NCBI GenBank assembly: GCA_948567375.1 | Contig: OX419760.1 | Coordinates: 62,678,911-62,742,910, forward strand | Length of the DNA: 64,000 nt | Direction: 5' to 3' | From: Lunularia cruciata | Taxonomy: Eukaryota > Streptophyta > Marchantiopsida > Lunulariales > Lunulariaceae | Shown: positions 24,304 through 34,700 of the stretch, piece after piece | Layout of the letters: every line of letters begins with the position of its first letter | Position numbering within the stretch: position 1 is the stretch's first letter | Translations under genes and position numbers: made by a program | The notes under the pieces: model-generated | What the model was told of the DNA's origin: nothing | The model's input: only the letters and a program-made list of their open reading frames with translations | Databases searched by the model: none

Positions 24304-25486
24304 ACTAATGTAACTCTGACCGAGATAACTACACTATGGGAAAGGGCAACCTGTAACCTGCCATCATAACACACACTCTCACGGTCTGCAGGTCATCACT
24401 TCCTACCTCACGGAAGAGAAACAAAGGTAGTTTCACTAGTCATCACTCTAGCCTCACCACCAAGAGCACACCAGAGCACCAACGCTCAAAAGTTAGGGCA
24501 CCTCACACAAACATGGTACACAAACAGGAAGCAAAGAATGGAGGGGGTCCAATCACAAGAAATCTAAACGAAAACCCTCCATCTCATAACACAACACGGG
24601 ACTGACTCTGCCACCATTTGGCATTTGACATAAGAGAAGTTCATATCTGAGTCCTAAACTACCAGGATCACCAAGAATGTGATCAAACTGCCTCTCCTAG
24701 CCAAAGCTACATGTGTATAGATAACAATGGCACAGTCACTATGACAACAAGTGAGGGTGGACCAGTTGGCTAGGGCACCAGTCTAGGAACAAGAGATCTA
24801 GGGGTCAAACCCTATTGCGCACAATCTAGCAGGAAAGATAGATTTTGCCAACCAATGACCAAGATCTACTCTAAACTAGCTAGTCTCACGCCAGCAAGCT
24901 GGCTTGTTGGCCCTTCTAGGCCTTCGTAGCCTCTCATAGCCCACAGCCCTATGCCTCGAAGCCTCTAAATGCCCAAATGAGGCCTTTCTTGTTGCCACTT
25001 CGAACCTCCTCCAAAATTAGCAAAACTTCTCCAAATCTGCGAAAGTCCTCCAAACTAGCAAAAGTCCTCCAAATCTGGCCAAAATCTGACGTAAACCCTA
25101 AAGTTGGCTGTCCGCCGAATCCCCCGCTAACTTTCCACTCGAGCCAAATTGACAATTTTCCAAATCACAAATTCATGAGAATAGCTTTCCAACTCCACTT
25201 TCAATTTGACTTTCTGAGCCTAACTCGTAGCAAATTGGTCATGCATTCACCTCCTGAGTTCAAAATCACAACCACTGCTCGAAATTTGCTCCTTCTTTGC
25301 TCAAAATTTGGTCAGCACTTCCGCACACCGTCCACCTAACTGCCAAATCTACATCAATTGAACGAGCTTTTGCACACTAGGGAAACATTGAACTTGAATC
25401 GAGCTACCAATGATCCACCGAGCTTGGAGATACCACCAACACTCAAAGTTCTTGCACCCAATTTCCCCCTGACTTCACTTCTCTGA
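24304..25486. other. Gypsy leader region with tRNA-like segment
   Basis: About 1.2 kb between 5' LTR and gag, without a coding frame of note. At 24753-24820 the plus strand has an A-box-like GTTGGCTAGGGCACCAG and a B-box-like GGGTCAAACCC 35 bp later. That is tRNA-like spacing and could be a tRNA-derived SINE piece, but no complete cloverleaf is evident. Around 24976-25090 short phrases (CCTCCAAA-TAGCAAAA) repeat several times. Confidence 0.45.
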
Positions 25487-25928
25487 TGTAATCAGATTGC
25501 TTACCACTCTCAACTCAACTCAACTCAGATCAATACTTGATCTGTCACTCTATAAACTGCCAACAACTGAGCACTGATTACAGTCAAGCCACACCCACTC
25601 AAGTATAGAGAATCCAGGTGACGCTCGCCGGCCTCTGTCCACCATAGCCAAGAACTCGAAGGCTCAACATCAGAGAAGTGAGCTCTCCGGAGCTCACTTT
25701 GAAACTATACCCCCTGGACTTGAGCTAGCTCTGAAACCCTAATGGTCCCGCTGACGGCACACTCGACGGTGCAAAGTGACGGTGGGCCCCACCATGAAGT
25801 CAATACCCCAAACACAAAATCTAACCGTCGGAAAGTAGTCTTTGAGAAACTGTTGAAATAACTCTAACTACTATCACTGGAACTCCAATGTCTGAGCATC
25901 TAGATGCGGCACTACAAATGGTGGGACA
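25487..25928 (-). repeat. Gypsy 5' LTR (core)
   Basis: 442 bp. Read on the minus strand it starts TGTCCCACCATTTG and ends CTGATTACA. It is about 90% identical to 16201-16651. It contains a hairpin of GAAGTGAGCTC with its complement (near 25675). Directly internal is ATCAGAGAAG, only a weak match to the ATCAGAG part of an initiator-tRNA primer site. Confidence 0.9.
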
Positions 25929-26079
25929 GAGAGTGAGTTGAATATTGCTGAGTGTAATCATGAGTGTCTACTTTGGTGAGACTAGGAAAGCTAAGTGCTA
26001 AGATGTCTGATACATAAGAAATCAGAATGACTGAGGATAGACCATCTACTTCAAAAACTAGGAAGAAAGGTTTACATCA
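25929..26079 (+). repeat. Copia 5' LTR, second part
   Basis: Resumes exactly where the left part stopped: the uninterrupted 3' LTR reads CTCTGAGAGAGAGTGAGTTG, the left piece ends CTCTGAGAGAGA and this piece starts GAGAGTGAG. The 4-bp GAGA at 16074-16077 and 25929-25932 is the gypsy target duplication. The LTR ends ACATCA at 26079. Confidence 0.92.
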
Positions 26080-26095
26080 GGTTATAGGCACACAA
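26080..26095 (+). promoter_or_regulatory. Copia primer binding site
   Basis: Immediately after the 5' LTR the sequence is GGTTATAGGCACACAA. It resembles GGTTATGGGCCCA, the complement of the anticodon-arm region of initiator tRNA-Met that copia-type elements use as a half-tRNA primer. There are two mismatches in the core. Confidence 0.6.
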
Positions 26096-26101
26096 TAACC
26101 A

Positions 26102-26920
26102 TTGGGGTTGATAGGAGAACTTAGAGAAATAGAGAAACTAGGAAACACTAATTACAAAGCCTGGGCTTTGGATGTGAAGTGTATCCTAGACAGTTATGAC
26201 TGTTTGGACTTGGCATTAGAAGTTCATGATATAGATGAACTTGAGTCCAACAAGGAGTGGAGAATCAATCATTCTACTATTAGGAGGTTCCTGCTAAGGG
26301 CTATGTAAGAGCCAGTCAGAGACCTAATAGAAACTTATGCTTGGAGTTGGGAGATCTGGCGCAAACTCAAGAATTTTTATTCTATTGAGAGGTTGGAAAG
26401 TTCCAGTAGGATCTGGGATGGGATGTGGAACACTAAACTTGCAGATGGTGAAGACTTTACTTTGCACTTGTCAAAGTTACATAAGGTCTTCAAGAGTGTC
26501 AAGGAAGATGGGTGTCCCCTTACAAAGAAATATGAGATCAATCATCTCTTGAAGACTCTCCGTCCAAGCTACCAACCTATCAAAGTAGCTCCAAAAGTTC
26601 TAACTGTTGAAGTTGTCACATGGGATTATGTGATAAATAGATTATTGGTGTTTAGCAGAGACAAAGAAGACCTAGAGATGAAGTTCAATGATTTGGGAGA
26701 TTATGCTTTGTTCAATGCATCTTCTCAGTCAAGGAGAGTGCCAGATAGAAGAGTGAGCAAACCAGAGCAATCTAGAGTGAGTAAATCTGGTAAAGGGGTT
26801 AGTAGTGTTGTTAACATGATATGTTATTTCTATCATGAGAAAGGTCATGTTGCACCTATATGTCCCAAGAGAGGAGAAAGGAGAGAACGAGAGTTGGAGA
26901 AGGTAGGCAAGGGACCTCAA
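26102..26920 (+). pseudogene. Copia gag remnant
   Basis: Starts with the copia gag-like phrase LGNTNYKAWALDVKC (the frame with W and Y typical of the DUF4219/UBN2 region). A TAA at 26306 and a frameshift near 26390 interrupt it. It continues through a UBN2-like capsid section to a zinc knuckle near 26821 (CYFYHEKGHVAPIC), in which the second Cys of CX2CX4HX4C is Tyr. Function in an intact relative: virus-like particle formation and RNA packaging. This copy is broken. Confidence 0.85.
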
Positions 26921-27039
26921 CCAATAAGAGGTAAAAAATTTGCAAGTTCAACTTACAACACAGAGGAGTGCAATGAGATAAAGAGCGATAAGGAGGAGTA
27001 CTCAGTAGAAGAGCTAGATTGTGGAATGTTGGCAGAATT

Positions 27040-27529
27040 GCAGTTGTCCACAAATGGTTCTAGATGGTTCTTGGATTCTAGAGCCACCTCTCATATCTAT
27101 TACCAGAAGGAGCCGTTCTCAACTCTTCAACCTCTGAAGATTCCCAAGAGTGTTCGTTGTGGACTTGGGATTCTAAATCCAATGTTAGGAACTGGCAAAG
27201 TTCCTATTGCCTTCATGACAAGATCTAACACAAGCTATTGTAAGAGCTATTTGGAAGATGTGATCTATGTTCCAGATTACACCAAGAACTTGATATCAGT
27301 ACATCGCCTCATGGAGCATGGAGTGGATGTTCTGTTTGAAAGCAATAGAAATCAATGCACTTTGAAGAAAGGAGAGCTGGTCCTTGGATATGGCATTGCC
27401 AGAGGGAAGCTGTTCAAGTTGATGGAAGCTGATTGTTCTGATTCTGCATTGGTAGCAGAAAACAAAAATGATATCCATCTGTGGCATTTGAGGTTAGAGC
27501 ACTTGTCAATGCGAAACCTATATGCTTAG
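27040..27529 (+). pseudogene. Copia aspartic protease and integrase HHCC start
   Basis: The retropepsin active site is present as WFLDSRATSHI, with the DSGA motif altered to DSRA, so the protease should be dead. About 100 residues later comes NLISVHRLMEHG, then HLWHLRLEH, the first His pair of the integrase zinc domain. The frame stops at 27527. Confidence 0.85.
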
Positions 27530-28334
27530 AGAAGGTAGTGGATGGGTTGAAACTGGATCCCAAAGGAAAACTCAAGTTTTGCATTGGGTGTGCAAAAGGT
27601 AAGGCACACAAGGCTCCTATCCCCAAGAAATCTTCATTTAGAGCTTCTGGTCTTCTAGATGTCATACATTCTGATGTATGGGGATACATGACTGAGAAGT
27701 CATTGAGTGGAGTAGCCTACTATATTTCCTTTGTGGATGATTACAGTAGAAAGAGCTTTATCTATCTCATGAAAAGCAAGGATGAAGTGCGGCAAAAATT
27801 CCAAAAGTTGTAGCCATGACTGAGTTGCAGACTGGGAGGAAAGTCAAGAGATTGAGAACAGATGGAGGCAGAGAGTACAAGAATGAAGAATTCCTCTCTT
27901 TTCTATCAAAGAAAGGAATCCTTCTTGACTGTACAGCCAAAGACAGTCCTGCACAGAATGGAGTTGCAAAAAGGTTGAATAGGACACTGGTGGACAAAGA
28001 ATTGGCCATGCTCCAACATGCCAAGCTGGAGAGAAAGTTTTGGGGTGCTGCAATTAGCATTGCAAATTACCTTAGAAATATCAGTGGTACCACAGCATTG
28101 CAAGGAAGAACTCTTGAAGAATGTTGGAGTGGTAAGAAACCTAATCTTTCAACTTTGAAGGTTTTTGGATGTCCTGCCTATGTTCATATTCCCAAGGAGC
28201 AAAGGAGGAAGTTCCCAAAGAAAGCTGAGAGAATGCTCTTTGTAGGATATGAAGAGGGACTGAAAGGATATCTTCTGTACAATCCTAAGTCTAACAGATC
28301 ATCAGAAGTAGAGATGTACTCTTTGATGAATTGA
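27530..28334 (+). pseudogene. Copia integrase remnant
   Basis: Contains the CIGCAKGK half of the HHCC zinc domain, the first catalytic Asp region (VIHSDVWG), DDYSRK, and the RTDGGREY second-Asp motif. The third acidic position of the DDE triad, normally Glu in NGVAER, reads NGVAKR, so the catalytic triad is lost. A TAG at 27811 and TGA at 28332 also interrupt it. Confidence 0.88.
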
Positions 28335-28495
28335 GGACTTGGAGTGAGAACAGTGATGAGTTGCAAAAGCAAGCTGATCAGTATGATCAGCCTGATCGAC
28401 CTATCTTCCCAAGCTGCAGAGTCAAATTTTCAGATAAATCATCATAAGAGCAATCTCTACCTGAAGTTGATGGTTCACCAAAGGAGAGTCTGGAG

Positions 28496-29690
28496 GTGTA
28501 TACAAGAAGGCCTAAACAAACGGTGGTATCTGATTCTGATATCACAAAAGAAGACTCCCAGAAGCAAACTATAGATGCAAAATCTTTGAGTGAGATTTTG
28601 AAGATGTCAAAAGATGACATGAAACTTCTCGGCACAGAGCCAAGAAGATCACAAAGAGATAGAAAACCTATTGACAGACTTGGCTTTCTATTAGAAGAGA
28701 TGTTAGATGAATCTTACATCTGTCATGAAGATTGTGATCCAGACACTTTACAACAAGCTTTGCTCAGACCAGATTCGAGTTAGTGGGAGTTGGCTATAGC
28801 AGAAGAGAATAAGTCTCTTCAGACTAATGGTACATGGGTACTAGCTGATTTACCACCAGGTAGGAAAGCAATTGGTTGTAAATGGGATTTTAGGGTCAAA
28901 CGTGGAGCTGAGAATGAGATCCTGAAGTACAAGGCAAGACTTGTTGCAAAGGGCTTTAATCAGAAAGCATCAATAGATTATTCAAAAAAATTTGCACTAG
29001 TTGCCAGGTATGGATCTATTCGCATGCTTTTAGCTCTTGCTGCATAGAGAGATTGGGAAGTGGAGCAGTTAGATGTGAAAACAGCCTTTCTCAATGGAGA
29101 TTTGAGAGAGACTATCTACATGGATGTTCTAGATGGATATACTGAAGGCAAAGGAAAAGTATGCGTGCTTAAGAAGGCTTTATATGGTCTTAAGCAAGCT
29201 CCTAGAGCCTGGTATGAGAAACTAGACTCATACTTGAGAGAACAGGATTTCAAACAAGCAGATTCTGAAATGAGTGTGTATACTAGAGATGATGTATACA
29301 TAGCTTTATATGTAGATGATCTATTACTGTTGAGGAACAATGAAAGTATCAAAGGAGTGATAGATTTCTTGTGTTCTGTTTTTGAGATGACTATTCTTGG
29401 TCCTGTAAAACTCATTTTGGGAATCAAAGTGAGTAGAGATAGAGAAGCAAGATGGATCCGAATTAGTCAACCATAGTATGTGAGATCCATACTAGCTAAG
29501 TATCAGATGACAAAGGCGAATCTTGTCTCTACACCTCTTGATATGGGGTGGAAGCACAACAAAATCATAGATGGAGAGATGAATCTTTGTGACAAAGTGT
29601 TGTATCAGAGTGCTCTTGGTTCTCTAATGTTTATCAATGGTCTATACAAGACCAGATATTTGCTATGCAATGGGAGCACTAACTAGATAT
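28496..29690 (+). pseudogene. Copia reverse transcriptase remnant
   Basis: Starts with the copia pre-RT linker (RRSQRDRKP at about 28640), then WVLADLPPGRKAIGCKW, KARLVAKGF, LDVKTAFLNGDL, LKKALYGLKQAPRAWY, and the polymerase catalytic box YVDDLLLL (about 29305). These are classical Ty1/copia RT blocks in correct order and spacing. Stops at 28782, 29045 and 29474 and frameshifts break the frame. Otherwise it is well conserved. Confidence 0.93.
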
Positions 29691-30240
29691 ACTAGCAACC
29701 CTGCACAAGTACATTGGAAAGGTATTAAGAGAGTATTCAGGTACTTAAAAGGTACTCAAGATGCATTCTTGGAGTACAGAAAGCAAGGAAACATACTTGC
29801 TTCTACACTTGAAGCATATACAGATGCTAGTTGGGGAGATGACACAAATAACAATAGATCAACTAGTAGATATGTCATCATGCTTAATGGTGGAGCAATT
29901 AGCTGGCGTAGTAAACATCAAAAATTTGTTGCATTGTCTACTATTGAGGCAAAATTTATGGCTGCCTCAAATGCTACTCAAGAAGTCATCTAGAATAGGA
30001 GACTTCTTAAGGAGTTGGGTTTTGAGCAGGAGAGTCCTACTACATTGTATTGTGACAATACATGAAGTATAGCACTCAGCAAAAACCTTGTACATCACCC
30101 AAGGACTAAGCATATTGAGATTAGAAGAAGATTTGTAGAGGAGAAAGAGAAGGAGAATGTAGTAAAGTTAGTTTACTGTCCTACACAAGAGATGAAAGCC
30201 AATGTGTTTACAAAAGCATTACCTAAAGATAAACACATAA
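29637..30240 (+). pseudogene. Copia RNase H remnant
   Basis: Encodes RPDICYAMGALTRY, the connection to RNase H, then TDASWGDD, SWRSKHQKFVALSTIEAKF and, after a TAG at 29991, LYCDNT with a following stop and HPRTKHIEIR. It ends with the copia C-terminal phrase (VFTKALPKDKH). Order and residues fit a copia RNase H. It is inactive because of the stops. Confidence 0.9.
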
Positions 30241-30280
30241 AATGTGCTGTAGAAATGGGAATAGTCCTATACTCTCATTC

Positions 30281-30288
30281 AGTGGGAG
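30281..30288 (+). promoter_or_regulatory. Copia polypurine tract
   Basis: AGTGGGAG directly abuts the TG start of the 3' LTR, the position and composition expected for plus-strand priming. Confidence 0.75.
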
Positions 30289-30774
30289 TGTTAGTTTTGA
30301 TAATCTCTAGCTTAGTGACTAGCTACATGATTAGGCTAGATACATGATTAAGGTGAAGTGAGGCTAATTAGGGCTCTGCAAAGCAACCTTCTAGAGCTTG
30401 CTTGTGCATATATATGAGTGCTCTCTGCTCTAAGGTAAGTTCTCATACAAGGATCATTCTTAGCACCTTGTACCTTGTTTTGGGTGTTCTATGCTGCTTA
30501 CCACTGAGGTGCTTTTCATACTGCATGAGTGCTACTGTGTACTATCTTTGAAAACTCTGAGAGAGAGTGAGTTGCTGAATATTGCTGAGTGCAATCAGGA
30601 TTGTCTACTTTGGTGAGACTAGAGGAAGTGAGTTGAATATTGCTGAGTGCAATCAAGAATGTCTACTTTGGTGAGACTAGAAAAGCTGAGTGCTAGGATG
30701 TCTGATACATAAGAAGTCAGAATGACTGAGGATAGACCATCTACTTCAAAGATTAGGAAGAAAGGTTCACATCA
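30289..30774 (+). repeat. Copia 3' LTR
   Basis: 486 bp, TGTTAG...CATCA. A ~65-bp block (GAGTGAGTTG...GGTGAGACTAG) is tandemly duplicated at 30563-30685; the 5' LTR has it once. This LTR serves as the uninterrupted reference for the gypsy insertion site. Confidence 0.93.
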
Positions 30775-30779
30775 TACTA

Positions 30780-31721
30780 TAATGAATGACTTCAACGTGA
30801 TTTATTTCTTGAGTTTCTCCGCACTCATGTCATCTGGCAAATACTCATAGCAAAAGGACTCCAGAATGTGCCATCCAAACATTTCATGTGAGCAACAGCG
30901 ACGACAACAACAACAATGTTTCTCTGATCTTATCTACAAATATCTATTGATATGTAAAGGTATATACAACCTACTGCTTCTCGATTGAGAATTTCATGGG
31001 AGAGCTAGACCTGGTTGACGAGGATACGAACCAGGGTGCAAACGATGATAGCCCAAGTCTGTTCAAGCTCCATGGATGAATGGTATACATCAGTAATGGT
31101 ACAACCACCAGGAGTCTTCCAGGAGTCATTTACAAGGTAAAACCAGTAATTGAAGTTTTTCTCCCTATGAATCCAAGAAAGTCACTCGCATTTAAGACCC
31201 CAGGTCTTGAGATCATCTTAAGCACTTGCAATAAATGTCAGATCTCTTCACCACTTGTTCTCGAGTGTCTGTCGAGGTTCCCAATTGCAAGTGGCAAGAT
31301 CTTTGTTATCCTTTCCCTATATTTCTCAATTAGCTGTACAATAATTGGCGTAGCTGTACTCTTGAAATGCATCAAGCCTAGTCAACTGATGGCACACCAC
31401 CATTAACAGAGACAAAAATGTGACAATTTTTTGATAAACTACAGAACCCTGAACTGCACCTTTGCTTGTCTGAAGATTAACCGTGGGACTCCTGGTCAAA
31501 AACTCGGGCGAAAAATCGTCCCGATTTTTCGACGTTAAGGACAGCAGCTCAGAACAAGGACCTTTGTCCGGATCCTAAATTTCTCTCAGCATCTACCCTG
31601 AAGATTCAAACAATCACAAAGAACCTTTGTCTTAGTCTTAGGCCCGATGATGGCAGACCGTATCCAGAATCCTCTTTTTACTCGCAATTCAATCCCGATT
31701 ATCTTTAAAAGATAATCGGTA
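30780..31721. other. Intergenic, AFG1 3' flank
   Basis: Sequence between the copia right target duplication and the AFG1 stop codon. Nothing recognisable. The plus frame 31080-31406 has no motif. The proximal part should hold the AFG1 3' UTR. Confidence 0.5.
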
Positions 31722-34700
31722 TCAAGTATCAGTACCCGTCGCTGCCGGGTTTGGATAGCGATTGTACGCTGTAGCATGATCCTCTTGATACTCTGAGCTG
31801 TTTATCTCTGTTAATCTGCAGACATGAGTTGTAACAAACCTCAGTTATAGCCATCCGCCTGCTGCAAGGTAGCATGTCAGATCCTTTGCACCAGATACAC
31901 CGATAAAGAAAAACTAAGCTACCTGCTGATGGTGCGGTCCTTTGTGAAGCCCAAGTCGTTATCCACTAGAATATCTGCATCCTCATGGGTCTTTGACCTT
32001 GATGAAGTCCTCCTGGTTTTTGGCGCTTCAGATATTGGGACAACCTTTTCAAACAGTTCCACAGGTGTAGCCTCTGCAGAACACATGAATCTGGCCTTGT
32101 GCTCATACAGTACCTGTATCGGTAATTCCATCAGATCCCTTTTAAACTCGACTGTTTCCAGAATAAAAGGAAGAAATTGATCGATCTAGTAGTTGACACA
32201 AAGCCTTGCACATTATGAACGTTTCAGATGTATGTAGGGTAGGTCCATAACTTCCCCTCATGAGCTTCATCCAATGAAAAGACTTACATCGATCAATGTG
32301 GTAAACCGATAAGCTGCAGCCCGATTATGGGAGCCGAATTTAGGTACCCCGTCCAGTGCCAGGGTATGAAATTTTTCTGCGCAAGATCCAGTTACAGGGA
32401 TTCCGTGAGCAACTTTTAACATAAGAAGAAAGACCTTTTGCAGAAAATCATTGCTACATACATCTACAGCACTTCGTTCAAGGTCATCCCGACTGTCCCT
32501 CTATTCCGGTGAACTGCAATCTATGCCTAATCAGTACAAGAAGCTTCAAGGACGGAAAGGGGGAAGCCGTTCGCTGGTTTTATTGTTCTATTTAGTACAA
32601 AGCATACAGGCCCATTCAAATCCAAGCACGAACTTACGGAAAAGTCCGATGTAATCAGCAGCACCTAAAGGCATCTCGCAAAGCTCATGGAATTGAAATA
32701 GGGCACACCCGTCAGCTGCTAGCGGCACCTGCAAGTCCGCACCAATATCAAGAGGGTTGCAAAAGTCGTGTACCCAACATCTGGAGATTCTGGTCAGTGA
32801 TGAGTGCATTAAACAGTGATTGGCACCGCTTGAATACCTGCAGCTTACGACCCATTCGGAGTTCCACAGTTGTTGGTCGTGGTTCCTCTCCATTTATAGT
32901 CTGACGAAATTTATGCTGCAGATATTCAGATGCCTCTGGTCCTACAAAGTACATTCCTTGTTCGGCCTGGATAGCAACATAATGGTTAGCATCATGTGAA
33001 ACGTGCGAAAAGTTCCGACCCGTTTGCAAGACTTATAGGGGCAGTCAGTGCAATAACAAACACGAGACGTACAGACAAATGACAGCAACTATACGTTCAA
33101 TATGCATAGAGTCAACCTTTCCTGGCACAGACACCAAGTAGTGCTCGTACATAGAAATCGAATGCTTATTTGATAAAATGTTTGGATACTTACTGCTGTG
33201 AGCTTGCGATAATCTGTCGATGATCCAATTTCATGTACCACACAACGACTCTGGACGTTACAGAAAGAGACGAGTTATGCCTTTGTTCGAGCTGAAATTG
33301 CTCTGAAACCTGGTATTCACGTGAACGACCTCACACACAAACCTAGAACCACTGCAGACCTCCTTAGATGATTCCAAAGACAAACTAGTCTTAGGCTTTC
33401 TTTCTTATCTAAGGAACGTACGAAGTATTGGAATTGTCTAATGTTATAATAAGCTCAATTTAGATTACCCCTCAAACACGGTTTCATACCCGAAAGGACC
33501 GACCATTGGTTCAATGGGCATCTTTTGTTTTACTTGCACCTTGTCGGGACTCAGGATCAGACGACGCCATTACATGACAATGGCAGAATACAGTAAAACA
33601 TTGGGAAACCCTTCGCACAGCGCTTTTAGATCATTACAGAAGACAAGTATATCAGAACGAGGGAATGTCTTACTCTATACTGAGTGACAATATTTGTCCA
33701 TTAACTAATCACCGAACGGAAGTAGCCAGACCTTCATTAGAAGTCTGTACGAAAACACTATCACTTCATCGATAGCCTCATAGTGGCGGAGTAGCTGGAT
33801 AGGAGGAGTGCCAGTACCCCTCGTACCGAGTTTCTGCCATAACTCTATAGAGTGTCAGGGCGGGGATCTAAGGAGCATAAAAAGTGTCAGTCGGTGACTA
33901 CACTCTCGGGCATTGTAGAATCTGGGTTCTTCCAATCTTATAACATAGTTTTTTCTCCATTACGCCAGACGTCATTCTGAGATAGACCATTCAATTCTTA
34001 TAGAAAACATAAGCTCCAGAGCGTATACCTTTAAATTAGCGATGAAAGGAAGAAACAAGTCTCGCTGCAGGCCTCCTTCATAAAGTTGATCAGGATGCCT
34101 GTTTGACGTAGAGACTAAAATCTGCACCACCAGCAATCATGAAGTCCGTCAGGACAAATTTACAATATGTCTCTCTCGTTTCGTAGGAACGAAGACATGA
34201 TTTAAGTTGAGTCTGTGTTATTCCAGTAGATTAACTTTTGACAACGAACATCGACGCGAATATTTCACTTTTGTATTTATGCACGAGCTGCGAAGTTTGC
34301 TTGATATTCACATGAGACGGCACCAGGAAGGGATCATTGAGTCTAGATTCACTCACTATTCCCTTTTTGAAGAGATGATCAAAAAGGCGATTCAAAATTA
34401 AAGCGTCCGCTACATCAGTAACCTGTCAACAAGATAGCGAATTCACAGTCAGACTTCAATACAACAGCCAAATTCTTTATAAACTTTCCACTTACTTCGC
34501 TGGAAAAATATAAACCAGATCTGACCCAAGTATCTTGGAAGAGCAAGACGGTCATCCGAAATAAGCAAAATGAAGGAACAAAACCTTCTCCAAGTGAAAC
34601 ATTCTTGCATTGTCGAGAAAGTGTAGATATTTTCTCACCATGAATTCGTCGACACATAACAAAATCGATTCACTAGCAATTTCATCGGCGACAACTGACA

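Larger units (their letters stand above)
16078..25928 (-). mobile_element. Ty3/gypsy retrotransposon with DNA-methyltransferase and PHD domains
   Basis: A 9851-bp insertion inside the copia 5' LTR, with TG...CA ends and a 4-bp GAGA duplication. On the minus strand the order is LTR core (25928-25487), leader, gag, zinc knuckles, aspartic protease, an unknown segment, a C5-MTase-like domain, RT, RNase H, integrase, PHD finger and 3' LTR. RT-RNase H-integrase order is diagnostic of Ty3/gypsy. The roughly 2-kb insert between protease and RT that carries methyltransferase motifs is unusual for the class. Many stops and frameshifts show that this copy is dead, but most catalytic motifs are still readable. 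Confidence 0.93.
15731..30774 (+). mobile_element. Ty1/copia LTR retrotransposon, split by a nested gypsy
   Basis: It begins TGTTAGTTTTGATAATCTC at 15731 and ends ACATCA at 30774, flanked by identical 5-bp target duplications TACTA (15726-15730 and 30775-30779). Without the nested gypsy (16078-25928) the element is about 5.2 kb, normal for copia. The internal order is gag, protease, integrase, RT, RNase H, which is diagnostic of Ty1/copia. The two LTRs differ by many substitutions and by independent internal duplications, and the coding region has several stops, so it is an old, dead copy. It lies 0.95 kb downstream of the AFG1 stop codon. Confidence 0.93.

Noticed and set aside
24977-25339. 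120-codon plus ORF in the gypsy leader
   Set aside because: Lies opposite the element's strand in noncoding leader with short internal repeats; no motif.
34207-34401. Plus-strand ORF inside the AFG1 locus
   Set aside because: Largely antisense to AFG1 exon 7 (34357-34422) and its flanking intron.
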